Assembly (NCBI GenBank): GCA_002434915.1 | Contig: DJLG01000099.1 | Coordinates: 1 to 7,415, forward strand | Origin: Proteobacteria bacterium UBA6522 | GTDB taxonomy: Bacteria; Pseudomonadota; Gammaproteobacteria; Steroidobacterales; Rariloculaceae | DNA length: 7,415 bases | Reading direction: 5' to 3' | Shown here: positions 1-5,967 of the stretch, piece by piece | How positions within the stretch are numbered: position 1 is the stretch's first letter | Layout: each line of letters starts with the position of its first letter | Position numbers and translations under genes: made by a program | Notes under the pieces: model-generated | The model's input: the letters and a program-made list of their open reading frames with translations, nothing else | Told to the model about the DNA's origin: nothing | Database searches by the model: none

Positions 1-731
1 TCATCACGATAAATCGTTCTGATGCTATGAACTCATTCAACTCTGAGCTTCGACGAGAGTTATACACTGCGATTAATCGTGCCGCTACAGATGAATCTAT
101 AAAGGTAGTAGTCCTAACCGGCAAGGGAAGAAGTTTTAGTGCGGGGGCAGATCTTAACGTCATTGGTGAATCTGTTGACACTGCGAAGGTACTGCAAAAA
201 GAGTATCGGCCAATCCTAGATACAATCATCACTATGCCTAAACCTATCATTGCTGCAGTAGGCGGATCAGCAGCGGGGATAGGAATGTCTTTCGCACTGT
301 CTTGCGATCTTTTGATCATGGCGGAAGATGCATTTCTTCTTGCTCCTTTTACAAATATATCCTTGGTTCCTGATGGGGGATTGAATTGGTTGCTTGTGCA
401 TCAATTAGGGTATAGACGAGCTTTGCAGTTAAGTATCGAGTCAGAGCGAATTGATGCGGTACGGTGTGTTGAACTTGGTTTGGCAAATAAAGTAGTGCCA
501 GCAGCCTCATTATTTAAGGAAGCGCGGGACTGGGCTCAAAAGCTTTCTTTGCGTGCCCCGTTATCTTTGGCAGCAACTAAGAAGGTAATGCGTTTTGCTG
601 CCACTAATGACTGGGCTTCTACATATGATCTGGAAGTTAAACTGAACACAGGGTTGCGTATAACTGATGATCATGTTGAAGGTGTAGCGGCATTCCTTGA
701 GAAACGTAAAGCTAACTTTGAAGGAAAATAG
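1..731 (+). CDS. Enoyl-CoA hydratase/isomerase (crotonase family), 5'-truncated by window edge
   Basis: Crotonase-fold enzyme acting on acyl-CoA thioesters (hydration or double-bond isomerisation) in the cytoplasm. The frame is open to the window edge. The codons before the ATG at 27 read ITINRSDA and run into MNSFN, the usual beta-strand and helix near the N-terminus of this family, so the true start lies upstream and the ATG at 27 is internal. Counting from that Met, SAGADL (38-43) and GGSAAGIG (79-86) form the CoA-thioester oxyanion hole, and ERIDAVRCVELGLANKVVP (140-158) is the typical late segment. The active-site loop reads LVPDGG (113-118) with Asp116. This resembles PaaG-type isomerases more than classical hydratases, which carry two catalytic Glu residues. 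The C-terminus (AAFLEKRKANFEGK) is complete. The CoA-transferase that follows 75 nt downstream on the same strand fits a shared role in acyl-CoA breakdown. The family call is firm; the substrate is unknown. Confidence 0.93.
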   Translation, partial: ITINRSDAMNSFNSELRRELYTAINRAATDESIKVVVLTGKGRSFSAGADLNVIGESVDTAKVLQKEYRPILDTIITMPKPIIAAVGGSAAGIGMSFALSCDLLIMAEDAFLLAPFTNISLVPDGGLNWLLVHQLGYRRALQLSIESERIDAVRCVELGLANKVVPAASLFKEARDWAQKLSLRAPLSLAATKKVMRFAATNDWASTYDLEVKLNTGLRITDDHVEGVAAFLEKRKANFEGK

Positions 732-806
732 TTTTTTTACTTACAGCAACTATAGAAAACTAGATAAAAGAAATTTTTATCGTTCCATCTTTTTAATCGT
801 TTTATT

Positions 807-2150
807 ATGAAAAAAACTCCTCAGATTTCTGTGCAAGAAGCAGCTTTAAAGATTAGTTCAGGAGATGTTCTTGTTGTAGGTGGTTTTGGTATGACGGGAA
901 CTCCTGTTCATCTATTAGACGCAATTGCCGAGACTAGCGTCAAAGATCTGACCATGATTAGTAATAACGTTGGAGAGCCTGGCCTGGGTGGAGGTCGAAT
1001 GTTGCGTAATGGGCAGATCAGTAAGGCAATAGGCTCTTTTTTCACTACAAACCCAGAGGTTGTTTTAGCGTATCAGTCAGGGGAGATTGAGGTCGAATTA
1101 TTACCACAGGGAAATCTTGCAGAGGCTATTAGAGCAGGAGGAGCAGGCCTTGGTGGGTTTCTCACTCCTACTGGAGTAGGCACGTCTTTCGCGGATAATA
1201 GAGAAACCATAATAAGTAATGGTAAACCATACATCATTCAGCCTGCATTGAGAGCAGATGTCGCGCTAATTCGTGCCTGGAAAGCTGATACTGCAGGTAA
1301 TCTTATTTACCGTATGACTGAGAATAATTTTAACCAGTCTGCAGCTAGTGCTGCACAAATTGTAATAGCTGAGGTGGAAACTATTGTGCCGGCGGGCGAA
1401 CTAGACCCAAACCAGGTTCATACAGCAGGATGTTTTGTGGATTATTTGGTTCAGGCTCATACAACAGTAGAGGAACTAGGTTCCTCAGCATCAGTTGAAG
1501 GTAGTTTGAAAAAAACAGATGAATCTCGAATGAATATGGCAAAGGCAGCACTTCAAGAGCTAAATCCGGGTGATATTGTAAATCTGGGTGTCGGGATACC
1601 TACCTTAGTAGCAGATCTTATTACCCCAGAAATGGGTATTACCTTACATAGCGAGAATGGCATGCTTGGCGTTGGTCCAGAGCCTGAGTCAGGGGGTGCT
1701 ATGGATTATCCTGTGAATGCTGGAAAAATTCCTGTTACTGCATTACCCGGTAGTAGTTATTTTGATAGTGCTACTTCTTTTGCGATGATTCGTGGTGGTC
1801 ATTTAGATGCAGCAATTCTTGGCGGACTACAGGTTGATGAGAAAGGCAATATTGCTAACTGGGCTGTTCCAGGAAAACCTCTCCTTGGTTTAGGTGGGGC
1901 GATGGATCTAGCTACTGGTGCAAAGAAGCTTGTTGTCACAATGATGCATACGAATCGCGCTGGACATTCTAAGGTAGTTAAGAATTGTACGTTGCCATTA
2001 ACCGCGGTTGGTGCTGTGACGGTATTAATTACAGAATTAGCAAAATTTCGTTTTATTGATGGCATGCTTACTCTTGTTGAAGTGATGCCTGGTTCAACTC
2101 TTGATGAGATTGCAGAAAAAACCTCAGCAAGTTATGCGATTTCCCTATGA
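807..2150 (+). CDS. Fused alpha-beta 3-oxoacid CoA-transferase (SCOT/PcaIJ-like, family I)
   Basis: Transfers CoA between a donor such as succinyl-CoA and a 3-oxoacid or short-chain acid through a glutamyl-CoA intermediate. At 447 aa it joins both subunits. The alpha half (about 1-225) has VGGFGMTGTP (24-33) and the glycine-rich GGAGLGGFLTPTGVGT (111-126). The beta half (about 240-447) has GVGIPTLVAD (261-270), the catalytic SENG motif with Glu283 (282-285), and GLGGAMDL followed by KKLVVTMMHT (361-382). The linker is short, making the protein smaller than mitochondrial SCOT (about 520 aa). The start is the first in-frame ATG and matches the expected N-terminus (PQISVQEAALKISSGD), but no Shine-Dalgarno sequence is visible before it. 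It lies 75 nt after the crotonase gene and converges on the dioxygenase operon. Acetoacetate and beta-ketoadipate are both possible acceptors, and the sequence alone does not decide between them. Confidence 0.93.
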   Translation: MKKTPQISVQEAALKISSGDVLVVGGFGMTGTPVHLLDAIAETSVKDLTMISNNVGEPGLGGGRMLRNGQISKAIGSFFTTNPEVVLAYQSGEIEVELLPQGNLAEAIRAGGAGLGGFLTPTGVGTSFADNRETIISNGKPYIIQPALRADVALIRAWKADTAGNLIYRMTENNFNQSAASAAQIVIAEVETIVPAGELDPNQVHTAGCFVDYLVQAHTTVEELGSSASVEGSLKKTDESRMNMAKAALQELNPGDIVNLGVGIPTLVADLITPEMGITLHSENGMLGVGPEPESGGAMDYPVNAGKIPVTALPGSSYFDSATSFAMIRGGHLDAAILGGLQVDEKGNIANWAVPGKPLLGLGGAMDLATGAKKLVVTMMHTNRAGHSKVVKNCTLPLTAVGAVTVLITELAKFRFIDGMLTLVEVMPGSTLDEIAEKTSASYAISL

Positions 2151-2158
2151 GCAATTAA

Positions 2159-2189
2159 ATGGTTTTAATAACGCTTTAGTTTAAACCAT
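2159..2189 (-). terminator. A+T-rich hairpin between convergent genes, possible terminator
   Basis: The arms ATGGTTTTAA (2159-2168) and TTTAAACCAT (2180-2189) are complementary except for one internal mismatch, around an 11-nt loop. The hairpin sits in the 54-nt gap between the stops of the CoA-transferase (+) and the LigB-like gene (-). Read on the minus strand, the stem is followed by TTTAATT, a poor U-tract. Read on the plus strand, no T-run follows. It could weakly terminate the dioxygenase operon. The low G+C of the stem keeps confidence low. Confidence 0.3.
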
Positions 2190-2204
2190 ACGTATATTCT
2201 AGGA

Positions 2205-3014
2205 TTAGTCATAACACAGTAGCCCGCAACCAGTAGCCCAGGCGGGAATTGGTTCGTAAAATAAAGGAGTCGCTTTAAGGTCTTTCGCAACACCGGCTAA
2301 AGTTACCCAAGTTCGTATTTCATGTGTTCCTAATCCCCGACTCTCAAGTTCTTCATCAGTAAAAGAAGTAAAGGTATCTACATCTTTTTCCACAATGAGG
2401 CGTATGAATTCACGGTCAAACTGAGCATCTATTTTTCCATGTGTATGTTCCCCGGGTGCATGGCTTAATCCACCAGCGGCTATTACAGCTACACGCTTTT
2501 TCTCACTTTTAAGAGCTTTGTATAGTGTTTTCCCCAATTCATAACAACGTTTTTGTGTGGGCATGGGGTATGTCATAGCATTTATTATTAATGGGATGAT
2601 TGGTAGTTCACGCGTTGGATCAAGAAAGCTTAGAGGGATCATGGTGCCATGATCTAATTTCATTTCATGTGAATAGGCTAGCTCTATACCATCCTTATAG
2701 CAGGCATCTAGTAATCTTTTAGAAAGAGAAGGGTCGCCTATTGTGGTTCCTTGCTTAATTTTAATCCAAGGTTCAACGGGCCCAAAGTATTCCTTTGCCT
2801 GCCCTATAGTAAAAGCCGGCATGCAATCTAGAAAGAAATTCGTGAAGTGTTCGCTACTGATTATCAGTAATGTTTCAGGCTCTGTTGCCAGCATTTTTTT
2901 ACGTAAAACTGAGAAGCCTTTATAAAGTTGTTCTTTAATCTCAGTATCTGGAGCATCTGGCCAGGCACGTATCCCTGGTGTATGGCTAACTGAGCATGCG
3001 AAAACCATGGGCAT
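2205..3014 (-). CDS. LigB-like class III extradiol ring-cleavage dioxygenase, catalytic subunit
   Basis: Non-haem Fe(II) dioxygenase that opens catecholic rings next to the diol, as in protocatechuate 4,5-dioxygenase beta. At 269 aa it is somewhat shorter than Sphingobium LigB (about 300). The active-site set appears intact. SHTPG gives His11 and SEHFTNFF gives His56; with Glu232 in THEIRTW these match the LigB metal ligands His12, His61 and Glu242. LDHGTM gives His122 (LigB His127), and GGLSHAPGEH gives His185, matching the catalytic base His195. The ATG overlaps the stop of the LigA-like gene by one base (TAATG). An AAGG 9 nt upstream lies inside the last LigA codons, so translation is probably coupled. 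It is the last gene of a three-gene operon. Protocatechuate, gallate, an O-methylgallate or another catechol could be the substrate; sequence alone does not decide. Confidence 0.92.
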   Translation of the reverse strand: MPMVFACSVSHTPGIRAWPDAPDTEIKEQLYKGFSVLRKKMLATEPETLLIISSEHFTNFFLDCMPAFTIGQAKEYFGPVEPWIKIKQGTTIGDPSLSKRLLDACYKDGIELAYSHEMKLDHGTMIPLSFLDPTRELPIIPLIINAMTYPMPTQKRCYELGKTLYKALKSEKKRVAVIAAGGLSHAPGEHTHGKIDAQFDREFIRLIVEKDVDTFTSFTDEELESRGLGTHEIRTWVTLAGVAKDLKATPLFYEPIPAWATGCGLLCYD

Positions 3015-3274
3015 TAGGACTTACCTTTTTTTTTAATGGATTGCAGATAATCGGATTCAGTAATTCCATGAATAATAGTAAATGGTCGTAATAGCAATGG
3101 ATGTACGCCCATTTCATAGAGCACTTGAATTTCGAGTTTTACGAGTGCTTCTTTTTCCTTAAGGGTAAGCTCAAACTGTCCCATGAAATTTTTATTGGAC
3201 GCTAAAAACTTAGCTCGTGATTTTTCGTCTCGGTTTACTGTTTGAATTAGTTTTTGAACTTGATAGAGGCTCAT
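3014..3274 (-). CDS. LigA-like small subunit of extradiol dioxygenase
   Basis: Small helical alpha subunit that pairs with LigB-type catalytic subunits and caps the active site; it has no metal site of its own. The 86 residues show the LigA-domain signature: YQVQKLIQTVNRDEKSR (4-20), FELTLKEKEAL (34-44), LYEMGVHPLLLRPF (52-65) and GITESDY (70-76). It is shorter than Sphingobium LigA (139 aa) and comparable to stand-alone LigA-domain proteins. The tail is lysine-rich (KKKGK). Its ATG is 8 nt after the stop of the dehydrogenase, with no convincing Shine-Dalgarno sequence, so it probably relies on re-initiation by ribosomes finishing the upstream gene. Its stop overlaps the start of the LigB-like gene. 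The two almost certainly form one heteromeric dioxygenase. Confidence 0.92.
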   Translation of the reverse strand: MSLYQVQKLIQTVNRDEKSRAKFLASNKNFMGQFELTLKEKEALVKLEIQVLYEMGVHPLLLRPFTIIHGITESDYLQSIKKKGKS

Positions 3275-3282
3275 AGTAATAC

Positions 3283-4329
3283 TTAGGAAATGATTGGTAT
3301 CTCTATATCCAGTGATGTGGCTATAGTAGAAAGTTCATGCCATGTTTTTTGGGGTAATGGTATCCCTTTTATCTGTCGTTGCTTTAGTCTACGTTCTTCT
3401 GGATCTCCTGGTAAAAGGATTTCGCCATTTTTTTCAGTGGTTGGAAGTGATTTAAGCGCGACACTAAGATTGTTTACCAATTCCTTGTAATCCTTTATTG
3501 AAGTGAAAACTTCGATATTGACTGCGATTGCTAAGCCGTTTTGACTATGCGTAGATTTTTGTCCCGATAAGACAGGTTCTAGCAGAGGGTGGCCTGCTAT
3601 GAGACTAGTGAGCGTTTCAAACATTAGCGATAGCCCGGAACCCTTGGCGCCGCCAAGAGGAAGGGGTATTGCAGCTTGCGCAGGGTCAGTTGTTGGTCTG
3701 CCATCTTTAGTTAATGCACTGTTCTTTGGTATTGCCACGCCTTTTGCCAAAGAATCTTTTATTTTTCCAAGTGCTAATGCACTGCTTGACATATCGAGCA
3801 TGAGACAGCCATTTGGTCCGCCAGGTACAGCAATGGAAATAGGACTCGTTGCAACACCCACAGAGCTTGAACCAAAGTAGGCCATGTTAGGTCTGCTGGT
3901 CATAATGGCTATACCAGCCATGCCTTTTTCTGTTGCAATTTTTGTATAGTAGCCCAGTGCTCCTGAGTGCGTAGTTTGGCGGACCAACGCCCAGCCAACA
4001 CCGGCTGACTTTGCTTTGTTAATAGCCTTTTTTATGGCATATCGCATGGATATAACACCAGGTGCTTGATCGCCATCAATCATTACAGTGGCAGAAGTTT
4101 CACTTGTAACATTAATATTTGGTGTTGGGTTCATCTGCCCTTCTTTTAAGAACTTCAGATACCGAGGGATCCTTAGGACGCCATGAGAGTCAATTCCCCT
4201 TAAGTTTGCCCATATAAGGATTTCAGCCTGTCTATAGGCATGGTCTTGGGATAAGCCTGAACGCTCAAAGATAGTTTGTGTTAATAAAAAGAGCTGTTCT
4301 GCTGGTACATTTATAGATGATGATGTCAG
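3283..4329 (-). CDS. Ldh2-family NAD(P)-dependent malate/lactate-type dehydrogenase with non-ATG start
   Basis: Oxidoreductase of the Ldh2 family (YbiC, ComC, YiaK, DpkA relatives), which interconverts 2-hydroxy and 2-oxo acids, or cyclic imines, using NAD(P). The first ATG (4132-4134) would give only 283 aa and cut off the conserved N-terminus. Reading in frame upstream gives about 65 more residues, including NVPAEQLFLLTQTIFERSGL and RGIDSHGVLRIPRYLKF. These hold the family's DSHG motif (47-50), whose His is thought to be catalytic. The frame closes at a TGA (4342-4344) and contains no ATG, GTG or TTG. CTG at 4327-4329 (348 aa, normal for the family) or ATC at 4330-4332 must therefore start it. 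An AGGA lies 9 or 6 nt upstream of these. Further motifs, numbered from CTG: THSGALGYY (120-128), SPISIAVPGG (162-171), DGRPTTDP (209-216), GGAKGSGLSLM (226-236). First gene of the operon; substrate unknown. Confidence 0.88.
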   Translation of the reverse strand: MTSSSINVPAEQLFLLTQTIFERSGLSQDHAYRQAEILIWANLRGIDSHGVLRIPRYLKFLKEGQMNPTPNINVTSETSATVMIDGDQAPGVISMRYAIKKAINKAKSAGVGWALVRQTTHSGALGYYTKIATEKGMAGIAIMTSRPNMAYFGSSSVGVATSPISIAVPGGPNGCLMLDMSSSALALGKIKDSLAKGVAIPKNSALTKDGRPTTDPAQAAIPLPLGGAKGSGLSLMFETLTSLIAGHPLLEPVLSGQKSTHSQNGLAIAVNIEVFTSIKDYKELVNNLSVALKSLPTTEKNGEILLPGDPEERRLKQRQIKGIPLPQKTWHELSTIATSLDIEIPIIS

Positions 4330-4338
4330 GATTAGATA

Positions 4339-4342
4339 TCCT
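4339..4342 (-). promoter_or_regulatory. Ribosome binding site supporting the non-ATG start of the Ldh2 gene
   Basis: On the minus strand the sequence TTGAGGATATCTAATCCTG places AGGA 9 nt before CTG (4327-4329) and 6 nt before ATC (4330-4332). Both spacings are workable. The site overlaps the in-frame TGA that closes the upstream reading frame, so initiation must occur just after it. Together with the conserved N-terminal residues that follow, this decides the gene start against the ATG at 4134. Confidence 0.6.
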
Positions 4343-4344
4343 CA

Positions 4345-4435
4345 AGATTACAAATTAAATTGTGATTTTAGAGGTATAGTAACGATTGTGAGCGGTTCAC
4401 CCTAGGGAAACCACGATTTAATCATTTAAGAAACA
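4345..4435. promoter_or_regulatory. Divergent regulatory region with a 13-bp dyad
   Basis: This A+T-rich region separates the minus-strand dehydrogenase-dioxygenase operon from the plus-strand exported CMD-like gene, and should hold both promoters. Only weak elements are visible. TATAGT at 4375-4380 resembles a -10 on the plus strand but lacks a well-spaced -35; the minus strand has TATACC and TACTAT nearby. The clearest structure is GTGAGCGGTTCAC (4388-4400), whose arms GTGA and TCAC are exact inverted repeats around a partly symmetric centre. Such a dyad between divergent genes could be an operator for a shared regulator, but no regulator gene lies in the window. Confidence 0.4.
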
Positions 4436-5074
4436 ATGGAATTTTTCATGAACTTAGTTAAAAACAAAAATTTATTTATTATTATGCTTTTCCTTTGTTT
4501 AGCAAGCATTGGTTATGCTCAAGACCGAATGCCCCCGATTCCAACTGCAGACCTTACATCAGATCAGGCAGGTGCAGTTGCTCAATTAGTGGAGGCAAGA
4601 GGTTATGGCCCCCAGGGCCCGTGGATATCGCTACTTCGAAGTCCTGAAGTTCTCAACCGGGCTAGGGCTATGGGTGACTATATGCGCTATAACACTAGTC
4701 TAACTCCAAGACTTAGTGAATTTGTCATTCTTATGACGGCTAGTGAGTGGGGGCAGACATATGAATGGTATGCGCATCATCAAATTGCCCTTGATGCTGG
4801 GTTGGACCGGGGGATTGTGGTTGCATTGGCTCAGGGTCAGCCTCTTGAAGGGCTAGCAGAAGACGAAGAACTTTTATACGATTTTTTTAGTGAGCTTAAT
4901 GATGATCGATCAGTGAGTGATAGTACCTATGCTCGCATGATAAACATGTTTGGAGAGAAGGGGGTTATTGATACTGTTGGAATCATTGGTTATTACACAT
5001 TGCTTGCTATGGCAATGAATACCGCTCAAACGCCAGCACCCGGACCATCTGATCCCGAGTTAGAACCACGCTAA
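4436..5074 (+). CDS. Exported carboxymuconolactone decarboxylase (CMD/AhpD-fold) family protein
   Basis: An N-terminal signal peptide is clear: a Lys/Asn-rich start (KNKN, 9-12), a hydrophobic core (LFIIMLFLCLASIG, 13-26) and a likely signal peptidase I site after GYA (28|29). The mature part is a CMD-domain protein. GPWISLLRSPEV (61-72), YNTSLTPRLSEFVILMTASE (85-104) and EWYAHHQIALDAGLD (110-124) are typical of CMD proteins with the EWxxH motif. The AhpD CxxC redox pair is absent, so thiol peroxidase-coupled chemistry is unlikely. The C-terminal part ends in a Pro-rich tail (TPAPGPSDPELEPR). Two starts are possible: ATG 4436, or ATG 4448 (208 aa), which has GGAA 6 nt upstream and leaves a more typical signal peptide beginning MNLVKNKN. 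It is transcribed divergently from the LigAB operon. True gamma-carboxymuconolactone decarboxylase is cytoplasmic, so the function here is unknown. Confidence 0.85.
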   Translation: MEFFMNLVKNKNLFIIMLFLCLASIGYAQDRMPPIPTADLTSDQAGAVAQLVEARGYGPQGPWISLLRSPEVLNRARAMGDYMRYNTSLTPRLSEFVILMTASEWGQTYEWYAHHQIALDAGLDRGIVVALAQGQPLEGLAEDEELLYDFFSELNDDRSVSDSTYARMINMFGEKGVIDTVGIIGYYTLLAMAMNTAQTPAPGPSDPELEPR

Positions 5075-5098
5075 TGATTTTTTGTAATGCTTATGAGT

Positions 5099-5854
5099 TT
5101 ATTCAATAACTCTAATTTCGCTAACGAGAGTGGACTCGCTGGTGAGCCTATGTAACATGTAAGCAGGTTGCTGCTGGGATTGAATTTTGTCCATATGTCG
5201 TCGGACATCTACGGCGATACTTGGCATTGTAGTTGCGTTAGTGCCAGCCCAATCACACCTGAATAAACAGTGCACATGTCCGCATAGTAATTGTGTTATT
5301 TGAGTATGACGACTAACCAACTTGGTAAGAGCAATGGCTTGGTCCGGATAGCGATAGCCTGACGTGTAATGGTCCTCTACGTCGAATGGGGGATGATGAA
5401 TAAATAGAATAGTGGGGGAATCGGGCTTTTCTTTTAGTGCCTTTTCGAGCCATTCTTGACGCTCAGAGCAAAAGACACCTTTTCGTTCTTCTGGCTCAGT
5501 AGAATCAAGCGCAATTAATCTTATTGGGTAATCATCTATTGTGTAATGTAGGAATGGACCCTCTTGGGGTATATAAGGTTGATCTTTAAAAGCAGCCCGC
5601 ATTTCAGGTTTATTATCTCGGTTACCAGGCACTAGATACAGAGACGGCTTTAAAGGAGCAAGTAACCTTCGAAGATGGTTATATTCTTCAGGTGTTCCGT
5701 GTTGTACGGTATCTCCAGTGAAAATAACAACATCTGGCTGTTGAAGATTGATATCGGATATGCAGCGGCTTAAACATCTTGCTCTTTGCGATGCTGAAGC
5801 ATGATTAGATTCATCGCAAAAAATGTGGGTGTCGCTGATCTGAGCAATAAGCAT
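5099..5854 (-). CDS. CpdA-like cyclic nucleotide phosphodiesterase (calcineurin-type metallophosphoesterase)
   Basis: Dinuclear-metal phosphoesterase resembling CpdA, which hydrolyses 3',5'-cAMP. Numbered from the ATG at 5854 (251 aa), the blocks appear in order: DTH (8-10), GD (47-48), GNRD (77-80), HHPP (153-156) and GHVH (192-195). The metal ligands appear complete, but the canonical GNHD block reads GNRD, replacing the usual proton-donor His with Arg. The start is a choice. A GTG at 5887 gives 262 aa and is the longest option, since a TGA lies two codons before it. However, CpdA proteins normally begin right at MLIAQISDTHI, favouring 5854. Neither has a well-placed Shine-Dalgarno sequence; the good one (AGGA, 5901-5904) fits a short ORF instead. 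It lies downstream of aprA on the same strand and converges on the CMD gene 24 nt away. A cyclic nucleotide or another phosphodiester could be the substrate. Confidence 0.88.
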   Translation of the reverse strand: MLIAQISDTHIFCDESNHASASQRARCLSRCISDINLQQPDVVIFTGDTVQHGTPEEYNHLRRLLAPLKPSLYLVPGNRDNKPEMRAAFKDQPYIPQEGPFLHYTIDDYPIRLIALDSTEPEERKGVFCSERQEWLEKALKEKPDSPTILFIHHPPFDVEDHYTSGYRYPDQAIALTKLVSRHTQITQLLCGHVHCLFRCDWAGTNATTMPSIAVDVRRHMDKIQSQQQPAYMLHRLTSESTLVSEIRVIE

Positions 5855-5858
5855 AGAG

Positions 5859-5894
5859 TCAAGTGTACCTAAGGCATCGTGTCCCACAATTCAT
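5859..5894 (-). CDS. Possible 11-codon leader ORF upstream of the CpdA-like gene
   Basis: An ATG at 5892-5894 has AGGA 6 nt upstream (5901-5904), the best ribosome site in this gap. Its frame encodes MNCGTRCLRYT and stops with TGA at 5859-5861, 4 nt before the ATG at 5854 preferred for the phosphoesterase. Ribosomes ending here could re-initiate on cpdA, making it a coupling or leader peptide. It could equally be chance, with translation starting elsewhere. Too short for any homology argument. Confidence 0.3.
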   Translation of the reverse strand: MNCGTRCLRYT

Positions 5895-5910
5895 TAACTT
5901 TCCTGGAACT

Positions 5911-5967
5911 ATTTTATAGGAAGGCCATCTGAGAGCATTAAATCAGAATATTATATCCTTCAGTCAA
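5911..5967 (-). promoter_or_regulatory. Candidate promoter elements between aprA and the CpdA-like gene
   Basis: The aprA-cpdA gap is A+T-rich and has several promoter-like hexamers on the minus strand. TTGACT (5962-5967) lies 19 nt from TTTAAT (5937-5942), each 5/6 to consensus but with long spacing. A perfect TATAAT (5950-5955) and a TATAAAAT (5911-5918) lack good -35 partners. Some independent transcription of cpdA is plausible, but none of these is decisive. No convincing terminator follows aprA, so read-through is also possible. Confidence 0.3.

Noticed and set aside
731..738. T-run after the crotonase stop as an intrinsic terminator
   Set aside because: No G+C-rich stem precedes it; the only inverted repeat nearby is AAAG/CTTT, too short to terminate transcription.
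732..806. Promoter before the CoA-transferase
   Set aside because: TTTACT and TAGATA or TATAGA can be picked out, but the spacing or consensus match is poor; read-through from the crotonase gene is just as likely.
1799..2065. 88-codon minus-strand open frame
   Set aside because: It lies wholly inside the CoA-transferase gene, whose conserved beta-domain motifs account for the sequence; the product resembles no protein family I know.
3599..3880. 93-codon plus-strand open frame (also 3290-3490 and 2743-2925)
   Set aside because: All three are antisense to genes with clear conserved motifs (Ldh2 and LigB-like) and show no recognisable domain or convincing ribosome site.
4132..4134. ATG at 4134 as the start of the Ldh2-family dehydrogenase
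   Set aside because: It removes about 65 residues that match the family's N-terminus, including DSHG, all in frame upstream. The shorter protein would lack an essential part of the fold.
4385..4395. Match of ATTGTGAGCGG to the left half of the lac operator
   Set aside because: The right half does not match, no lac-type genes or LacI-family gene are present, and an 11-base match found after the fact is weak evidence.
5095..5112. Hairpin GAGTT/AACTC between the convergent CMD and CpdA-like genes
   Set aside because: Only five base pairs, A+T-rich, with no following T-tract on either strand.
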